From: Algicella marina
GTDB taxonomy: Bacteria; Pseudomonadota; Alphaproteobacteria; Rhodobacterales; Rhodobacteraceae
NCBI RefSeq assembly: GCF_009931615.1
Contig: NZ_CP046620.1
Span: 3,766,501 to 3,830,500, forward strand
Direction: 5' to 3'
Length of the DNA: 64,000 bases
Every line of letters starts with the position of its first letter. Positions within the stretch are counted from its first letter, which is position 1. Under the pieces are notes generated by a model. The model was not told the origin of the DNA. It made no database searches and saw only the letters and a list, made by a program, of their open reading frames with translations. Of the stretch, positions 46,829 through 55,180 are shown one piece after another. Made by a program: the position numbers and the translations under genes.

Positions 46829-48004
46829 CTATTGGAGATCCCTGAAGGCATCCTGAATTCTGGCAACAGCCTCCTCGACACGGGACCGTTGCGTTGCAAA
46901 GTTGAACCGCAAGAAATTCTCGCCACCTTTGCCAAACGTCGGACCATGGTTGCCGACGACGCGTGCCGTTCCTTCGACCCGACGCGTAAACTCCTCCGCT
47001 TCCATGCCGGTGCCGGAGAAATCCACCCAAGCGAGATATGTCGAGTCCATTGGAATGGAGCGAACGCCGGGAATGGCGTTGAGGCCCTCATCCATGAGTT
47101 GGCGGTTGCCATCGAGGTAGGTTACGAGCGCTTCCAGCCACGCTTCTCCGAATGCATAGGCGGCTGTCGTCATCATCACACCGAACTTGTTCGGGCTTGT
47201 GCCGACACTGGCATGCACCTTGGCGAAGCGGGCACGCAGGTCGTCGTCCGGGATTATGGCGTTGCCGGTCATGCCGCCTGCAAGGTTGAAGGACTTCGAC
47301 GCCGCTGTCAGCATAACGATTCTGTCCAGATGTTTGTGTGCAGCGTTTACCATGGGCGTGTGGCTGGCATGCGGGAACACGAGGTCATGGTGAACTTCGT
47401 CGGACACCAGAATGAGATCATGCCGGGCGCAGAAATCGGCAAGTTGCTTCAGTTCTTCCACCGACCAGACGCGACCTGATGGATTATGAGGCGAGCAGAA
47501 GATCACCAGCCGTTCGCGGCCTGTCAATTGCCCTTCGAGAGCTTCGAGATCCATGTGGTATCGGCCATCACGGAGTTCGAGCTCCGACTCGACAATTTCG
47601 CGATCGTTGGCTGCGACCATTCGAGAGAAGGCATGGTAGACAGGCGTGAACAGGATCACGCTGTCACCCGGCTCCGAATAAGTCTGAATGCAAAGTGCTG
47701 TACCGGCCACGAGACCGTGAACCGTCGAAATCCACTTCGGATCAACCCGCCAGTCATGTCGTTTCTCCATCCACGAAATGATTGACTGTTTGTAGGCCCT
47801 GTCATCCCCGAAATATCCGTGGACGCCATGCGACACCATTTTTTGCAATGTAGCATTGACAGCAGGCGGCGCCTTGAAGTCCATGTCCGCAACCCACATG
47901 GCGATTCCGTCTTTGGGTGATACGCCATAAATCTTGTCGAGCATGTCCCACTTTACGCAGTTGGTGTTGAGCCGGTCTATCGGCTCATCGAAATCGAAAT
48001 CCAT
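46829..48004 (-). CDS. MalY/PatB-type PLP-dependent cystathionine beta-lyase
   Basis: A 391-residue aminotransferase-fold enzyme. The PLP lysine is K237 in TAASKSFNLAGG, preceded by LVSDEVHHDLVFP, which carries the PLP-binding Asp. The SPHNPSGRVWS motif and the N-terminal CVKWDMLDKIYG match PatB/MalY C-S lyases, which split cystathionine to homocysteine, pyruvate and ammonia. It is divergent from the deformylase genes. Confidence 0.9.
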   Translation of the reverse strand: MDFDFDEPIDRLNTNCVKWDMLDKIYGVSPKDGIAMWVADMDFKAPPAVNATLQKMVSHGVHGYFGDDRAYKQSIISWMEKRHDWRVDPKWISTVHGLVAGTALCIQTYSEPGDSVILFTPVYHAFSRMVAANDREIVESELELRDGRYHMDLEALEGQLTGRERLVIFCSPHNPSGRVWSVEELKQLADFCARHDLILVSDEVHHDLVFPHASHTPMVNAAHKHLDRIVMLTAASKSFNLAGGMTGNAIIPDDDLRARFAKVHASVGTSPNKFGVMMTTAAYAFGEAWLEALVTYLDGNRQLMDEGLNAIPGVRSIPMDSTYLAWVDFSGTGMEAEEFTRRVEGTARVVGNHGPTFGKGGENFLRFNFATQRSRVEEAVARIQDAFRDLQ

Positions 48005-48064
48005 GGAGTCTTTCCCTGACAGTTTGCGCAGACGCTACTGTTTTGTGTTGCGAAGGCCAAGCCT

Positions 48065-48087
48065 CGGCGTGCGCTTGCAGCACGCCG
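48065..48087 (+). other. Hairpin in the leader of the deformylase operon
   Basis: CGGCGTGC and GCACGCCG pair as an 8-base stem with a 7-base loop, ending 22 bases before the def start. It would sit in the 5-prime part of the transcript or overlap the promoter. No function is evident. Confidence 0.35.
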
Positions 48088-48109
48088 GGCGTTCGACTAT
48101 GTGAGCGTT

Positions 48110-48628
48110 ATGGCACTGAGACCGATAATCCTGCACCCTGATGCGCGGCTGAAAAAAGTCTGTCCACCTGTCGAAGTGGTGGACGAAGGCTTGCTTAAAC
48201 TGGCGGACGATATGTTGGAAACAATGTATGATGCACCCGGCGTCGGGTTGGCCGCTCCGCAGGTCGGTGTGCTGAAGCGGCTCTTTGTCATGGATTGCAA
48301 CCGCGAAGACGCCGGCAAGGAACCCACGGTCTGCATCAACCCCGAAATCACATGGGCTTCCGAGACACTGGTTACGGGTGAGGAAGGGTGCCTTTCCATT
48401 CCCGAATTCTACGAAGATGTCTCGCGGCCGGAGACTATCCGCCTTAGCTATACCAATCGCGATGGCGAGCGGGTTGAACGCGAGTTGGAAGGGTTGTGGG
48501 CCACTTGCGCCCAGCACGAACTCGACCATCTGAATGGTAAACTTTTTATCGATTACCTCGGCGCCGTTCGTCGCACGATGATCACGAACAAGATGAAAAA
48601 GGTCAAAAGGGAAAAAGGCAGGGTGTGA
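48110..48628 (+). CDS. def: Peptide deformylase
   Basis: Removes the formyl group from new N-terminal methionine. The 172-residue product has all metal and catalytic motifs: GVGLAAPQ at 44-51, EGCLS with C94, and QHELDH with H136, E137 and H140. The ATG at 48110 is used; an in-frame GTG at 48101 is possible. Directly followed by a degenerate paralogue and fmt. Confidence 0.94.
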   Translation: MALRPIILHPDARLKKVCPPVEVVDEGLLKLADDMLETMYDAPGVGLAAPQVGVLKRLFVMDCNREDAGKEPTVCINPEITWASETLVTGEEGCLSIPEFYEDVSRPETIRLSYTNRDGERVERELEGLWATCAQHELDHLNGKLFIDYLGAVRRTMITNKMKKVKREKGRV

Positions 48629-49143
48629 TGCACCGGCCTTTCCTGCAAATGCCTGATCCACGCCTGCGTAGGGTCGCAACACCTGTACCGGAAATTGATG
48701 ACAGGATTCGTGCCCTCTGGAACGAGATGCTGATGGCCATGTATGCGATGCCCGGCGTCGGACTGGCTGCGCCGCAGTTTGGCGAACCGCTGCGGCTTGC
48801 CGTGCTGGATTGTTCGGATGGAAGAAATTCGCCGGTCAGGATGGCAAACCCGGAATTGCTGGACGCCTCCGAAGCCATGCGAGAACACGAAGAAGGTAGT
48901 CCGAACATACCTGGTCATTTCGCGAGAATTTCCCGGCCTGCAAAAGTGGATGTTCGCTACGTGGATGAACAGGGGGCGACCGTTGATCGCCGGTTCGAAG
49001 GATTGTGGTCTACCAGCGTGCAGCACCAGATTGATCATTTGAACGGCAAGCTGTTCATAGACCATCTGACGCCGATGAAACGCCGCATGATCCTTGCCAA
49101 GCACACGAAGGCTGTCGCCCGATCGGCAAAGGGAAAGGACTAG
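48628..49143 (+). CDS. Deformylase-like protein lacking catalytic residues
   Basis: A 171-residue deformylase paralogue, clearly homologous along its length ([20 protein letters not shown]). But the metal-binding Cys is Ser 91 (EEGSPN instead of EGCLS), and the catalytic Glu of HExxH is Gln 134 (QHQIDH). It retains both histidines. It is therefore unlikely to deformylate, and may bind peptide or ribosome, or have another activity. Its ATG overlaps the stop of def (TGATG); fmt follows 2 bases after its stop. Confidence 0.88.
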   Translation: MHRPFLQMPDPRLRRVATPVPEIDDRIRALWNEMLMAMYAMPGVGLAAPQFGEPLRLAVLDCSDGRNSPVRMANPELLDASEAMREHEEGSPNIPGHFARISRPAKVDVRYVDEQGATVDRRFEGLWSTSVQHQIDHLNGKLFIDHLTPMKRRMILAKHTKAVARSAKGKD

Positions 49144-49145
49144 CA

Positions 49146-50066
49146 ATGCGCGTGATTTTCATGGGGACACCTGCCTTCTCGGTGCAGGCCCTTAATGCGC
49201 TTGTAGATGCAGGGCACGAGATTGCGGCTGTATATACGCAGCCACCGCGCAGGGCTGACCGGGGGAAAAAAATGCGGCCCTCGCCGGTGCAGGTACGGGC
49301 AGAGGAAATGGGACTGCCAGTCCGATACCCCGTCAATTTTCGTGACGAGGAAGATCGAGAGGCGTTTGCGGCGCTAAAGGCAGATATCGCCGTTGTCGTG
49401 GCCTATGGCTTGATCTTGCCGCAGGCGATACTGGACGCGCCCCTCCACGGCTGCTTGAACATCCATGCGTCACTATTGCCCCGTTGGCGCGGCGCGGCGC
49501 CAATCCATCGGGCCTTGATGGCGGGAGATCAAGAAACCGGAGTTGCGATCATGCAGATGGAAGCGGGACTGGATACCGGACCTGTACTGCTGGAGCGCAG
49601 AATCGCCATTCGTTCGGACGACACAACCGGCAGCCTGCACGACAGGTTGGCGCGACTGGGAGGTCAACTTATTTGCGAGGCTTTGAGTGCCTGGCCGCTG
49701 GAGGCGTTACCACAGGCCAAAGAAGGCGTGACCTACGCGGAGAAGATTTCCAAGGCCGAAGCCGAAATTGATTGGACACAAAGCGCCTTCGACGTCGATC
49801 GGCAGGTCCGCGGACTGTCACCGGCTCCCGGTGCCTGGACGCTGATGGGGGGTGAACGGGTGAAGGTTCTGCTGAGTCGGGTGGCCAATGGCGATGGCGC
49901 GCCTGGAATGGTTCTGAAAGGTACTACAATTGCCTGCGGGTCAGGGGCCGTAGAACTCCTTCGACTACAGCGGCCGGGTAAGGGAGCACTCGGAGCAACC
50001 GATTTCCTGCGAGGGTTTCCTTTAAGCGAAGGAGTGACTTTGGGCACGAAACAAGATCAGGGCTGA
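49146..50066 (+). CDS. fmt: Methionyl-tRNA formyltransferase
   Basis: Adds the formyl group to initiator methionyl-tRNA, the counterpart of deformylase. The 306-residue product has the N-terminal [18 protein letters not shown], the catalytic [20 protein letters not shown] with Asn, His and later Asp in [11 protein letters not shown], and a C-terminal tRNA-binding domain. Ends 52 bases before a small membrane gene. Confidence 0.96.
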   Translation: MRVIFMGTPAFSVQALNALVDAGHEIAAVYTQPPRRADRGKKMRPSPVQVRAEEMGLPVRYPVNFRDEEDREAFAALKADIAVVVAYGLILPQAILDAPLHGCLNIHASLLPRWRGAAPIHRALMAGDQETGVAIMQMEAGLDTGPVLLERRIAIRSDDTTGSLHDRLARLGGQLICEALSAWPLEALPQAKEGVTYAEKISKAEAEIDWTQSAFDVDRQVRGLSPAPGAWTLMGGERVKVLLSRVANGDGAPGMVLKGTTIACGSGAVELLRLQRPGKGALGATDFLRGFPLSEGVTLGTKQDQG

Positions 50067-50118
50067 TTTTAGGCACGAGATCGGCAATAGTGAACCTGAA
50101 GTAAGCTGGCGGTGGGAA

Positions 50119-50358
50119 ATGGGCTTTATAATTCTTCTCGTGGTCGGGTCGGCGGCAGGTTTCGTGGCAACACGCGCCATGGGAATAAGGCTGCCTCTGC
50201 CTCAGACAGTTGCGCTGGGCGTGATCGGTGCCATCCTCGGCATCTGGGTGATCCGCTTGGCACTGGGGTTTCTTGGATTGTTCGCGTGGTTCGCCAGCGC
50301 GTTTCTCGGCGTTGTGCTGTTGCTCTGGGGCTACAAGACCTTCATCGAGAAACGCTAG
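50119..50358 (+). CDS. Small three-helix membrane protein
   Basis: A 79-residue, nearly all-hydrophobic protein with three helices, opening [20 protein letters not shown]. The layout resembles GlsB/YeaQ/YmgE stress membrane proteins, but I am not sure of the family. Its end overlaps the end of the convergent rnhA by 4 bases. Confidence 0.6.
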   Translation: MGFIILLVVGSAAGFVATRAMGIRLPLPQTVALGVIGAILGIWVIRLALGFLGLFAWFASAFLGVVLLLWGYKTFIEKR

Positions 50359-50807
50359 GATTTGAACGGCGCCATCCCGGCCCTTGCTAGCTCGTCTGCG
50401 CGTTCATTCTCCGGATGGCCTGCGTGACCCTTGACCCACTCCCATGTCACCTGATGCCGTGACTGAGCGTTATCCAGTTGCTTCCAAAGATCTTCATTCT
50501 TGACCGGCTTTTTTGCGGATGTTTTCCAACCATTGCGTTTCCAGCCATGCATCCACTTGGTGACGCCGTCGCGGACGTATACGCTGTCCGTCACCACTCG
50601 CAGCGTCGACGGTCTGGAAAGTGCCTCCAACGCGGCGATTGCGGCCTGCAGTTCCATGCGATTGTTGGTCGTGTCCGGCTCGCCACCGTTCAGTTCAAGC
50701 TCCTTTACGATGGTTGCGCCATTCATCGCTCTCAAGACCACGCCCCATCCGCCGGGTCCTGGATTGCCTGAGCATGCACCATCCGTGTAGGCGATGAGGT
50801 CAGTCAT
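50355..50807 (-). CDS. rnhA: Ribonuclease HI
   Basis: Cleaves RNA in RNA-DNA hybrids. The 150-residue product has [16 protein letters not shown] at the start with the catalytic Asp, the Glu in [16 protein letters not shown], Asp in [11 protein letters not shown], and C-terminal [16 protein letters not shown]. Its start overlaps the stop of the upstream methyltransferase. Confidence 0.96.
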   Translation of the reverse strand: MTDLIAYTDGACSGNPGPGGWGVVLRAMNGATIVKELELNGGEPDTTNNRMELQAAIAALEALSRPSTLRVVTDSVYVRDGVTKWMHGWKRNGWKTSAKKPVKNEDLWKQLDNAQSRHQVTWEWVKGHAGHPENERADELARAGMAPFKS

Positions 50808-51394
50808 GTGCGGATAGCTGTCACATAGATATTGAGAACAGATGTGCCGTCATAGTTCTTGCCGGTGCCGGTATCGAACTCGACATCTTCGAAACCGTTC
50901 AGCAGCGCCTCCAATTCATCCTTCATGAAGGGAACGTATAGGCGACCATGATCGTCGCGCCAATCCATCGGCCCCTTCTGGACACCGATATACAAATGGC
51001 CGCCGGGCCTAAGTGCGGTGTGCATCCGTTCGAAAATCTGCGGTCTATCCTCTCGCGGCGCATGCTGAAGTGCAAAGGAGCACCAGATGCCGTCATAGCG
51101 CTGCCGGGCGGAAAGGGTGCGAAAGTCTGCGACACGGACAGCAAGGCCATACCGATGTCGCGCTTCGTCAGCGAGGGCAGGGCTTGCGTCGATGCCATCT
51201 GCGTTGATGCCTTGGGAAAGCATCTGGCCGCCGGCCCAGCCGGAACCGCAGCCGAAATCGAGAACACGGGCGCCTTCAGGCAGCCGCCGCATGAAGGCCG
51301 TGAGGCGGGGATGTTCCTCGGCAGGTTCAGCGAAATCGGCGTAGGCGGCGGCGTTTGCCTCGTAGAAAGCGCGGGTGTCAACGTCGATGCTCAC
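50804..51394 (-). CDS. Class I SAM-dependent methyltransferase
   Basis: A 196-residue methyltransferase with motif [19 protein letters not shown], motif II-like [18 protein letters not shown] and a [12 protein letters not shown] strand. It resembles UbiE/COQ5-type small-molecule methyltransferases; target unknown. The GTG at 51394 overlaps the stop of the DUF3429 gene, and its own stop overlaps rnhA. Confidence 0.84.
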   Translation of the reverse strand: MSIDVDTRAFYEANAAAYADFAEPAEEHPRLTAFMRRLPEGARVLDFGCGSGWAGGQMLSQGINADGIDASPALADEARHRYGLAVRVADFRTLSARQRYDGIWCSFALQHAPREDRPQIFERMHTALRPGGHLYIGVQKGPMDWRDDHGRLYVPFMKDELEALLNGFEDVEFDTGTGKNYDGTSVLNIYVTAIRT

Positions 51395-51816
51395 AGCAGG
51401 ACCCCGGCAGTGAGACTGACGAGGACGCCAATTGTCAGCGGCAGACGAAGTGTAATCCACCAGTCAGGGCAGAGGTGCCATCGGTGAAACAGTAGGTCGA
51501 TAATGAACAGGGCCACGAAACCAAGCATCAGCGTAACAAGTGCGGACGGCAAGAAAGTGGCCGAAGTGGCCCAGAGGGCGGGAATTACACTGAACCCCAT
51601 TTCCCGCCAACTTGTGCGACCGGCGCGTGCAGCAAAACCCCAAAGACAACCGCCCATGAAGGCAAGAATGGCCGCGCCGTAGCTTTGCAGGATCAGTACG
51701 CCGGTGAAAGGGCTGGAGACGCCGGGCAGCATGCCGTGCACGGCAAGTGCCCCTGCGAAAAACGGCAGCAGGCCAGCAGCGCCAAGAATGATTGCGGGAA
51801 GAGGCGGACGAGCCAC
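51391..51816 (-). CDS. DUF3429 membrane protein
   Basis: A 141-residue membrane protein with about five helices, including ILGAAGLLPFFAGALAVHG and ILAFMGGCLWGFAARAG, the DUF3429 pattern. Function unknown. It lies 4 bases after ispH and overlaps the methyltransferase start. Confidence 0.82.
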   Translation of the reverse strand: MARPPLPAIILGAAGLLPFFAGALAVHGMLPGVSSPFTGVLILQSYGAAILAFMGGCLWGFAARAGRTSWREMGFSVIPALWATSATFLPSALVTLMLGFVALFIIDLLFHRWHLCPDWWITLRLPLTIGVLVSLTAGVLL

Positions 51817-51820
51817 GCTG

Positions 51821-52774
51821 TCAGCCCGCCATGGCTTCGCGCAAGACGCGCGGTACTTTGAACTCTACCCGTTCCTCGGCAGTGACGACCGTTTCCAGCG
51901 TCACGTCGAACCTATCGGAAAACGCTGCGATGACTTCCTCGGTCAGCACTTCCGGCGCCGATGCTCCGGCTGTGATACCAATCGCCTTGGCGCCTTGCAG
52001 CGCCCGCCAGTCGATGTCCCCCGCCCGCTGTATGAGTTGGGCGTACCGACAGCCTGACTTGGAACCCACCTCGACCAGCCTTCGTGAATTGGAAGAGTTC
52101 GGCGCTCCTATGACCAGCAGCGCATCAATTTTGGATGCCATCGCCTTGACTGCTTCCTGCCGGTTGGTTGTGGCGTAGCAAATGTCTTCCTTGTGCGGCC
52201 CGACAATGTTCGGGAAGCGTTTACGCAGCGCGGCAACTATTTCGGTGGTGTCATCGACACTGAGCGTCGTCTGGGTGATGAATGCGAGCTTTCCGGGATC
52301 ACGCGGAGAAATTCTGGCGACGTCTTCGGGTGTTTCCACCAACAGCACCTCTCCCGGAGGCAGTTGTCCCATTGTTCCCACAGTCTCCGGATGGCCAGCA
52401 TGGCCGATCATCACCATTTGCAGTCCGTCATGATGATGACGTTCCGCTTCAATATGAACCTTGGAAACCAGAGGGCAGGTGGCGTCAATATAAACCATCT
52501 GTCGCTTGGAGGCTGCTGCCGGCACAGATTTCGGAACGCCATGTGCAGAGAAGATCACCGGCCGGTCATCTGGACACTCATCCAATTCCTCGACAAACAC
52601 AGCACCCTTGGCCCGCAGACCGTCGACAACAAACTTGTTGTGGACGATCTCATGCCGCACATAGATCGGCGCACCCCATTTCTCTAAGGCCATCTCAACG
52701 ATTTTGATCGCACGGTCCACGCCTGCACAAAAGCCGCGCGGTGCCGCCAGATAAAGTGTAAGAGCGTCGGGCAT
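51821..52774 (-). CDS. ispH: 4-hydroxy-3-methylbut-2-enyl diphosphate reductase
   Basis: Final step of the MEP isoprenoid pathway, making IPP and DMAPP with a [4Fe-4S] cluster. The 317-residue product has the cluster cysteines in [10 protein letters not shown] (C16), DATCPLVSK and [10 protein letters not shown], plus the catalytic Glu in [10 protein letters not shown]. The ATG at 52774 has GGAG before it. The pathway kinase ispE is at 2.1 kb. Confidence 0.95.
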   Translation of the reverse strand: MPDALTLYLAAPRGFCAGVDRAIKIVEMALEKWGAPIYVRHEIVHNKFVVDGLRAKGAVFVEELDECPDDRPVIFSAHGVPKSVPAAASKRQMVYIDATCPLVSKVHIEAERHHHDGLQMVMIGHAGHPETVGTMGQLPPGEVLLVETPEDVARISPRDPGKLAFITQTTLSVDDTTEIVAALRKRFPNIVGPHKEDICYATTNRQEAVKAMASKIDALLVIGAPNSSNSRRLVEVGSKSGCRYAQLIQRAGDIDWRALQGAKAIGITAGASAPEVLTEEVIAAFSDRFDVTLETVVTAEERVEFKVPRVLREAMAG

Positions 52775-52849
52775 CGGGTCTCCACTATCGTTCTGCCGAT
52801 ACATAACCCGCACAGTGGCCGGCTTCCAGCCCGCAAGCGGTGGGAGAGT

Positions 52850-53485
52850 TCAATTCAGGTAGGCCCGAACGTCCCTGAAAACCGCCTCGAACATCTCCGT
52901 CGTCAGTCGACCGGTGTTCGTGTTGTAGCGTGAACAGTGATAGCTGTCGAAGATGGCCAGTTCGCCGATCTGGTGCCGGGCCTGATGCGCGAATTGGTAA
53001 AGGGCCAGTCGCTCTCCCAAACCGCGGATCAGAGTGTCGTGGGCAATGCGGCCGAGGCAAACGATGGCCCGAAGGTCTGGAAGGGTCTTGAGTCGGGAAA
53101 GCATGAAGGGGCGGCAGTTGTTGATTTCCGCACCTATTGGCTTGTTCTGGGGCGGAACGCAGCGGACGGCATTGGTGACCATAGCTTTGTGAAGTTCGAG
53201 GCCGTCCGCCGGGTCGGCGGCGAATTTTCCGTTTGCGAAACCGAACTTTGTCAGCGTGGCATAGAGAAGGTCGCCGGCGTAGTCCCCGGTAAATGGCCTG
53301 CCCGTGCGATGTGCTCCTGTGACGCCGGGGGCCAGACCAAGAATCAAGAGCTCAGCGGCCGGATCGCCGAATGACGGCACCGCGCCGTTATACCAGCCTG
53401 GCTCCCGCGCCCGTACATCCTCCCGGTAGGTCACGAGGCGGGGGCAGAGCTGGCAGTCCTTCGGTGGTTCCGGCTGCTGAATCAA
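52850..53485 (-). CDS. Uracil-DNA glycosylase, family 5 (UDGb)-like
   Basis: A 211-residue base-excision repair enzyme. The N-terminal CQLCPRL and the cysteines further on suggest the [4Fe-4S] cluster of families 4/5. Motif A is GLAPGVTGAHRTGRPFTGDY, and the C-terminal YHCSRYNTNTGRLT fits UDGb. It should remove uracil or hypoxanthine. Overlaps the NYN gene by 4 bases. Confidence 0.88.
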   Translation of the reverse strand: MIQQPEPPKDCQLCPRLVTYREDVRAREPGWYNGAVPSFGDPAAELLILGLAPGVTGAHRTGRPFTGDYAGDLLYATLTKFGFANGKFAADPADGLELHKAMVTNAVRCVPPQNKPIGAEINNCRPFMLSRLKTLPDLRAIVCLGRIAHDTLIRGLGERLALYQFAHQARHQIGELAIFDSYHCSRYNTNTGRLTTEMFEAVFRDVRAYLN

Positions 53486-54030
53486 GAGGTCGGCGCATCG
53501 TCGCGCGGCGGGCGACCAATGACATCACGGAGTTCTTCCAGTTCAATGAAATTGTCGCACTGGCGACGCAGCTCATCGGCAATCATCGGTGGCTGGGAAC
53601 GGATTGTGGACACCACTGACACACGGACACCCTGGCGTTGCAGGCTCTCGATGAGAGGGCGGAAATCGCCGTCACCGGAAAACAGGACGATGTGATCGAC
53701 ATGGGGCGCAAGCTCCATGGCATCTACCGCCAGTTCGATATCCATGTTACCCTTTACCTTTCGGCGGCCAGTGGAATCCGTGAATTCCTTCGCTGCCTTG
53801 GTAACCATCGTGAAGCCGTTGTAATTCAGCCAGTCCACGAGTGGACGGATTGGAGAATATTCCTCGTTTTCGAGAAGTGCAGTGTAGTAGAAAGCCCGGA
53901 GAAGCTTGCCGCGGCGCATGAACTCTGCCCGGAGCAATTTGTAATCAATATCAAATCCGAGGGCTTTGGCAGCGGCATAGAGGTTTGACCCGTCGATAAA
54001 CAGGGCGAGACGTTCGTCTCTGTAGAACAT
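53482..54030 (-). CDS. NYN-domain ribonuclease (LabA/DUF88-like)
   Basis: A 182-residue NYN/PIN-like protein. Acidic site residues lie in LFIDGSNLYAAAKALG, GNMDIELAVDAME and LFSGDGDFRPLIESLQ, the usual metal-binding set for RNA cleavage. Substrate unknown. It starts in the same intergenic region as folK, transcribed away from it. Confidence 0.86.
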   Translation of the reverse strand: MFYRDERLALFIDGSNLYAAAKALGFDIDYKLLRAEFMRRGKLLRAFYYTALLENEEYSPIRPLVDWLNYNGFTMVTKAAKEFTDSTGRRKVKGNMDIELAVDAMELAPHVDHIVLFSGDGDFRPLIESLQRQGVRVSVVSTIRSQPPMIADELRRQCDNFIELEELRDVIGRPPRDDAPTS

Positions 54031-54053
54031 TGGTGTCTCCCAAAATGCAAATG

Positions 54054-54077
54054 CCTTTTGCAGATACTCGCAAAAGG
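54054..54077. promoter_or_regulatory. 8-base inverted repeat between NYN and folK
   Basis: CCTTTTGC and GCAAAAGG with 8 bases between, in the divergent region 24 bases upstream of the NYN start. It may be an operator or a small hairpin. No regulator is identified. Confidence 0.35.
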
Positions 54078-54151
54078 GCTTGAACTATATGACAACCCAC
54101 GCAGGGTAGTGGGGTTCGAAGGAAGATAAAAGTCCAAATCGCGGAGCCTGC

Positions 54152-54712
54152 TTGACCTGCATCGTTGCCATGGGTTCAAATCTCAGTACGCAGAAAATGG
54201 TTCCACGCGAATTGCTGGAACATGCGCTGGAGTTGTTTGCGGATGAGGGTTTGACCATCCGCGCACGCAGCAGCTTCTTTGCAAATCCGGCTTTCCCAGC
54301 CGGCAGCGGGCCGGACTTTCTCAACGGCATCGTGATCGTCGAAAGCGAACTGACGCCGGAGCAAATTCTGGAAGCACTGCATCGTATCGAGGCTATGCTC
54401 GGGCGGATGCGCACGCAGCGATGGGGGCCGAGGGCGATAGATCTGGACCTGATTGCTTGCGGAAACCTTGTGCTGCCGGATGTTGAGACGGTGACGCAGT
54501 GGATGACACTGCGGCCGGAAGAACAATTACAGAGAACGCCTCAGTCGCTTCTCTTGCCGCACCCGCGGATGCAGGACCGGGCCTTTGTTCTCGTACCAAT
54601 GGCGGAAATCGTTCCGGAATGGGCGCATCCGGTGACCGGTCTGACTGTTCACGAGATGCTTGCAGCCCTGCCGAGTGAGCAGGTATCTGACGTTTTGGTG
54701 ATAGGACGATGA
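54152..54712 (+). CDS. folK: 2-amino-4-hydroxy-6-hydroxymethyldihydropteridine diphosphokinase
   Basis: Transfers pyrophosphate to hydroxymethyl-dihydropterin in folate synthesis. The 186-residue product has the N-terminal [10 protein letters not shown] (family: YIALGSNLG), GPDFLNGI, and the signature [13 protein letters not shown] choose the rare TTG at 54152 because the first beta strand then begins as in the family and GGAG lies 6 bases upstream. The ATG at 54170 would cut the strand. Confidence 0.93.
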   Translation: MTCIVAMGSNLSTQKMVPRELLEHALELFADEGLTIRARSSFFANPAFPAGSGPDFLNGIVIVESELTPEQILEALHRIEAMLGRMRTQRWGPRAIDLDLIACGNLVLPDVETVTQWMTLRPEEQLQRTPQSLLLPHPRMQDRAFVLVPMAEIVPEWAHPVTGLTVHEMLAALPSEQVSDVLVIGR

Positions 54713-54737
54713 ACCAACCGGCAAAGAGAATTCGCCC

Positions 54738-54766
54738 TTGTCAAACCTTTTTTTATTGCCTATTTG
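54738..54766 (+). promoter_or_regulatory. Promoter of the rpoZ operon
   Basis: TTGTCA (54738-54743) and TATTTG (54761-54766) with 17 bases between them, in an AT-rich stretch, 37 bases before the rpoZ ATG. Confidence 0.55.
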
Positions 54767-54803
54767 TACGACTTTCCTGACGCCGCTGACCGGAGGGCCA
54801 TTC

Positions 54804-55157
54804 ATGGCACGCGTGACCGTTGAAGATTGTGTAGACAAGGTTCCGAACCGTTTTGAGCTTGTAATGCTCGCCGCCCATCGGGCGCGGGAGCTCTCATCCG
54901 GCGGTGAGTTGACGATCGACCGCGACAACGACAAGAATCCGGTTGTTGCCCTGCGCGAGATAGCGGAAGAGACTCTGACGGCGGAAACGTTGCGTGAGCG
55001 CTCGATCGAATCTCATCAGCGGCAGATTGAAGTGGATGAACCGGAAGAGGACAGCATGTCTTTGCTGATGGGCTACGATGCGCCTGCGCCGGTAGAGGAC
55101 GACATGTCTGAAGAGAAACTTCTGCGTGCGCTGATGGAGGCGCAGGGCGAAGGCTGA
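54804..55157 (+). CDS. rpoZ: RNA polymerase omega subunit
   Basis: A 117-residue omega subunit: [20 protein letters not shown], then [13 protein letters not shown] and [14 protein letters not shown], which wrap the beta-prime subunit, with an acidic C-terminal extension common in alphaproteobacteria. The ATG at 54804 fits the family and follows GGAGG. The ppGpp synthetase follows, as is usual. Confidence 0.96.
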   Translation: MARVTVEDCVDKVPNRFELVMLAAHRARELSSGGELTIDRDNDKNPVVALREIAEETLTAETLRERSIESHQRQIEVDEPEEDSMSLLMGYDAPAPVEDDMSEEKLLRALMEAQGEG

Positions 55158-55180
55158 GGCTGCTTCCGGGAAGTGCAGAA

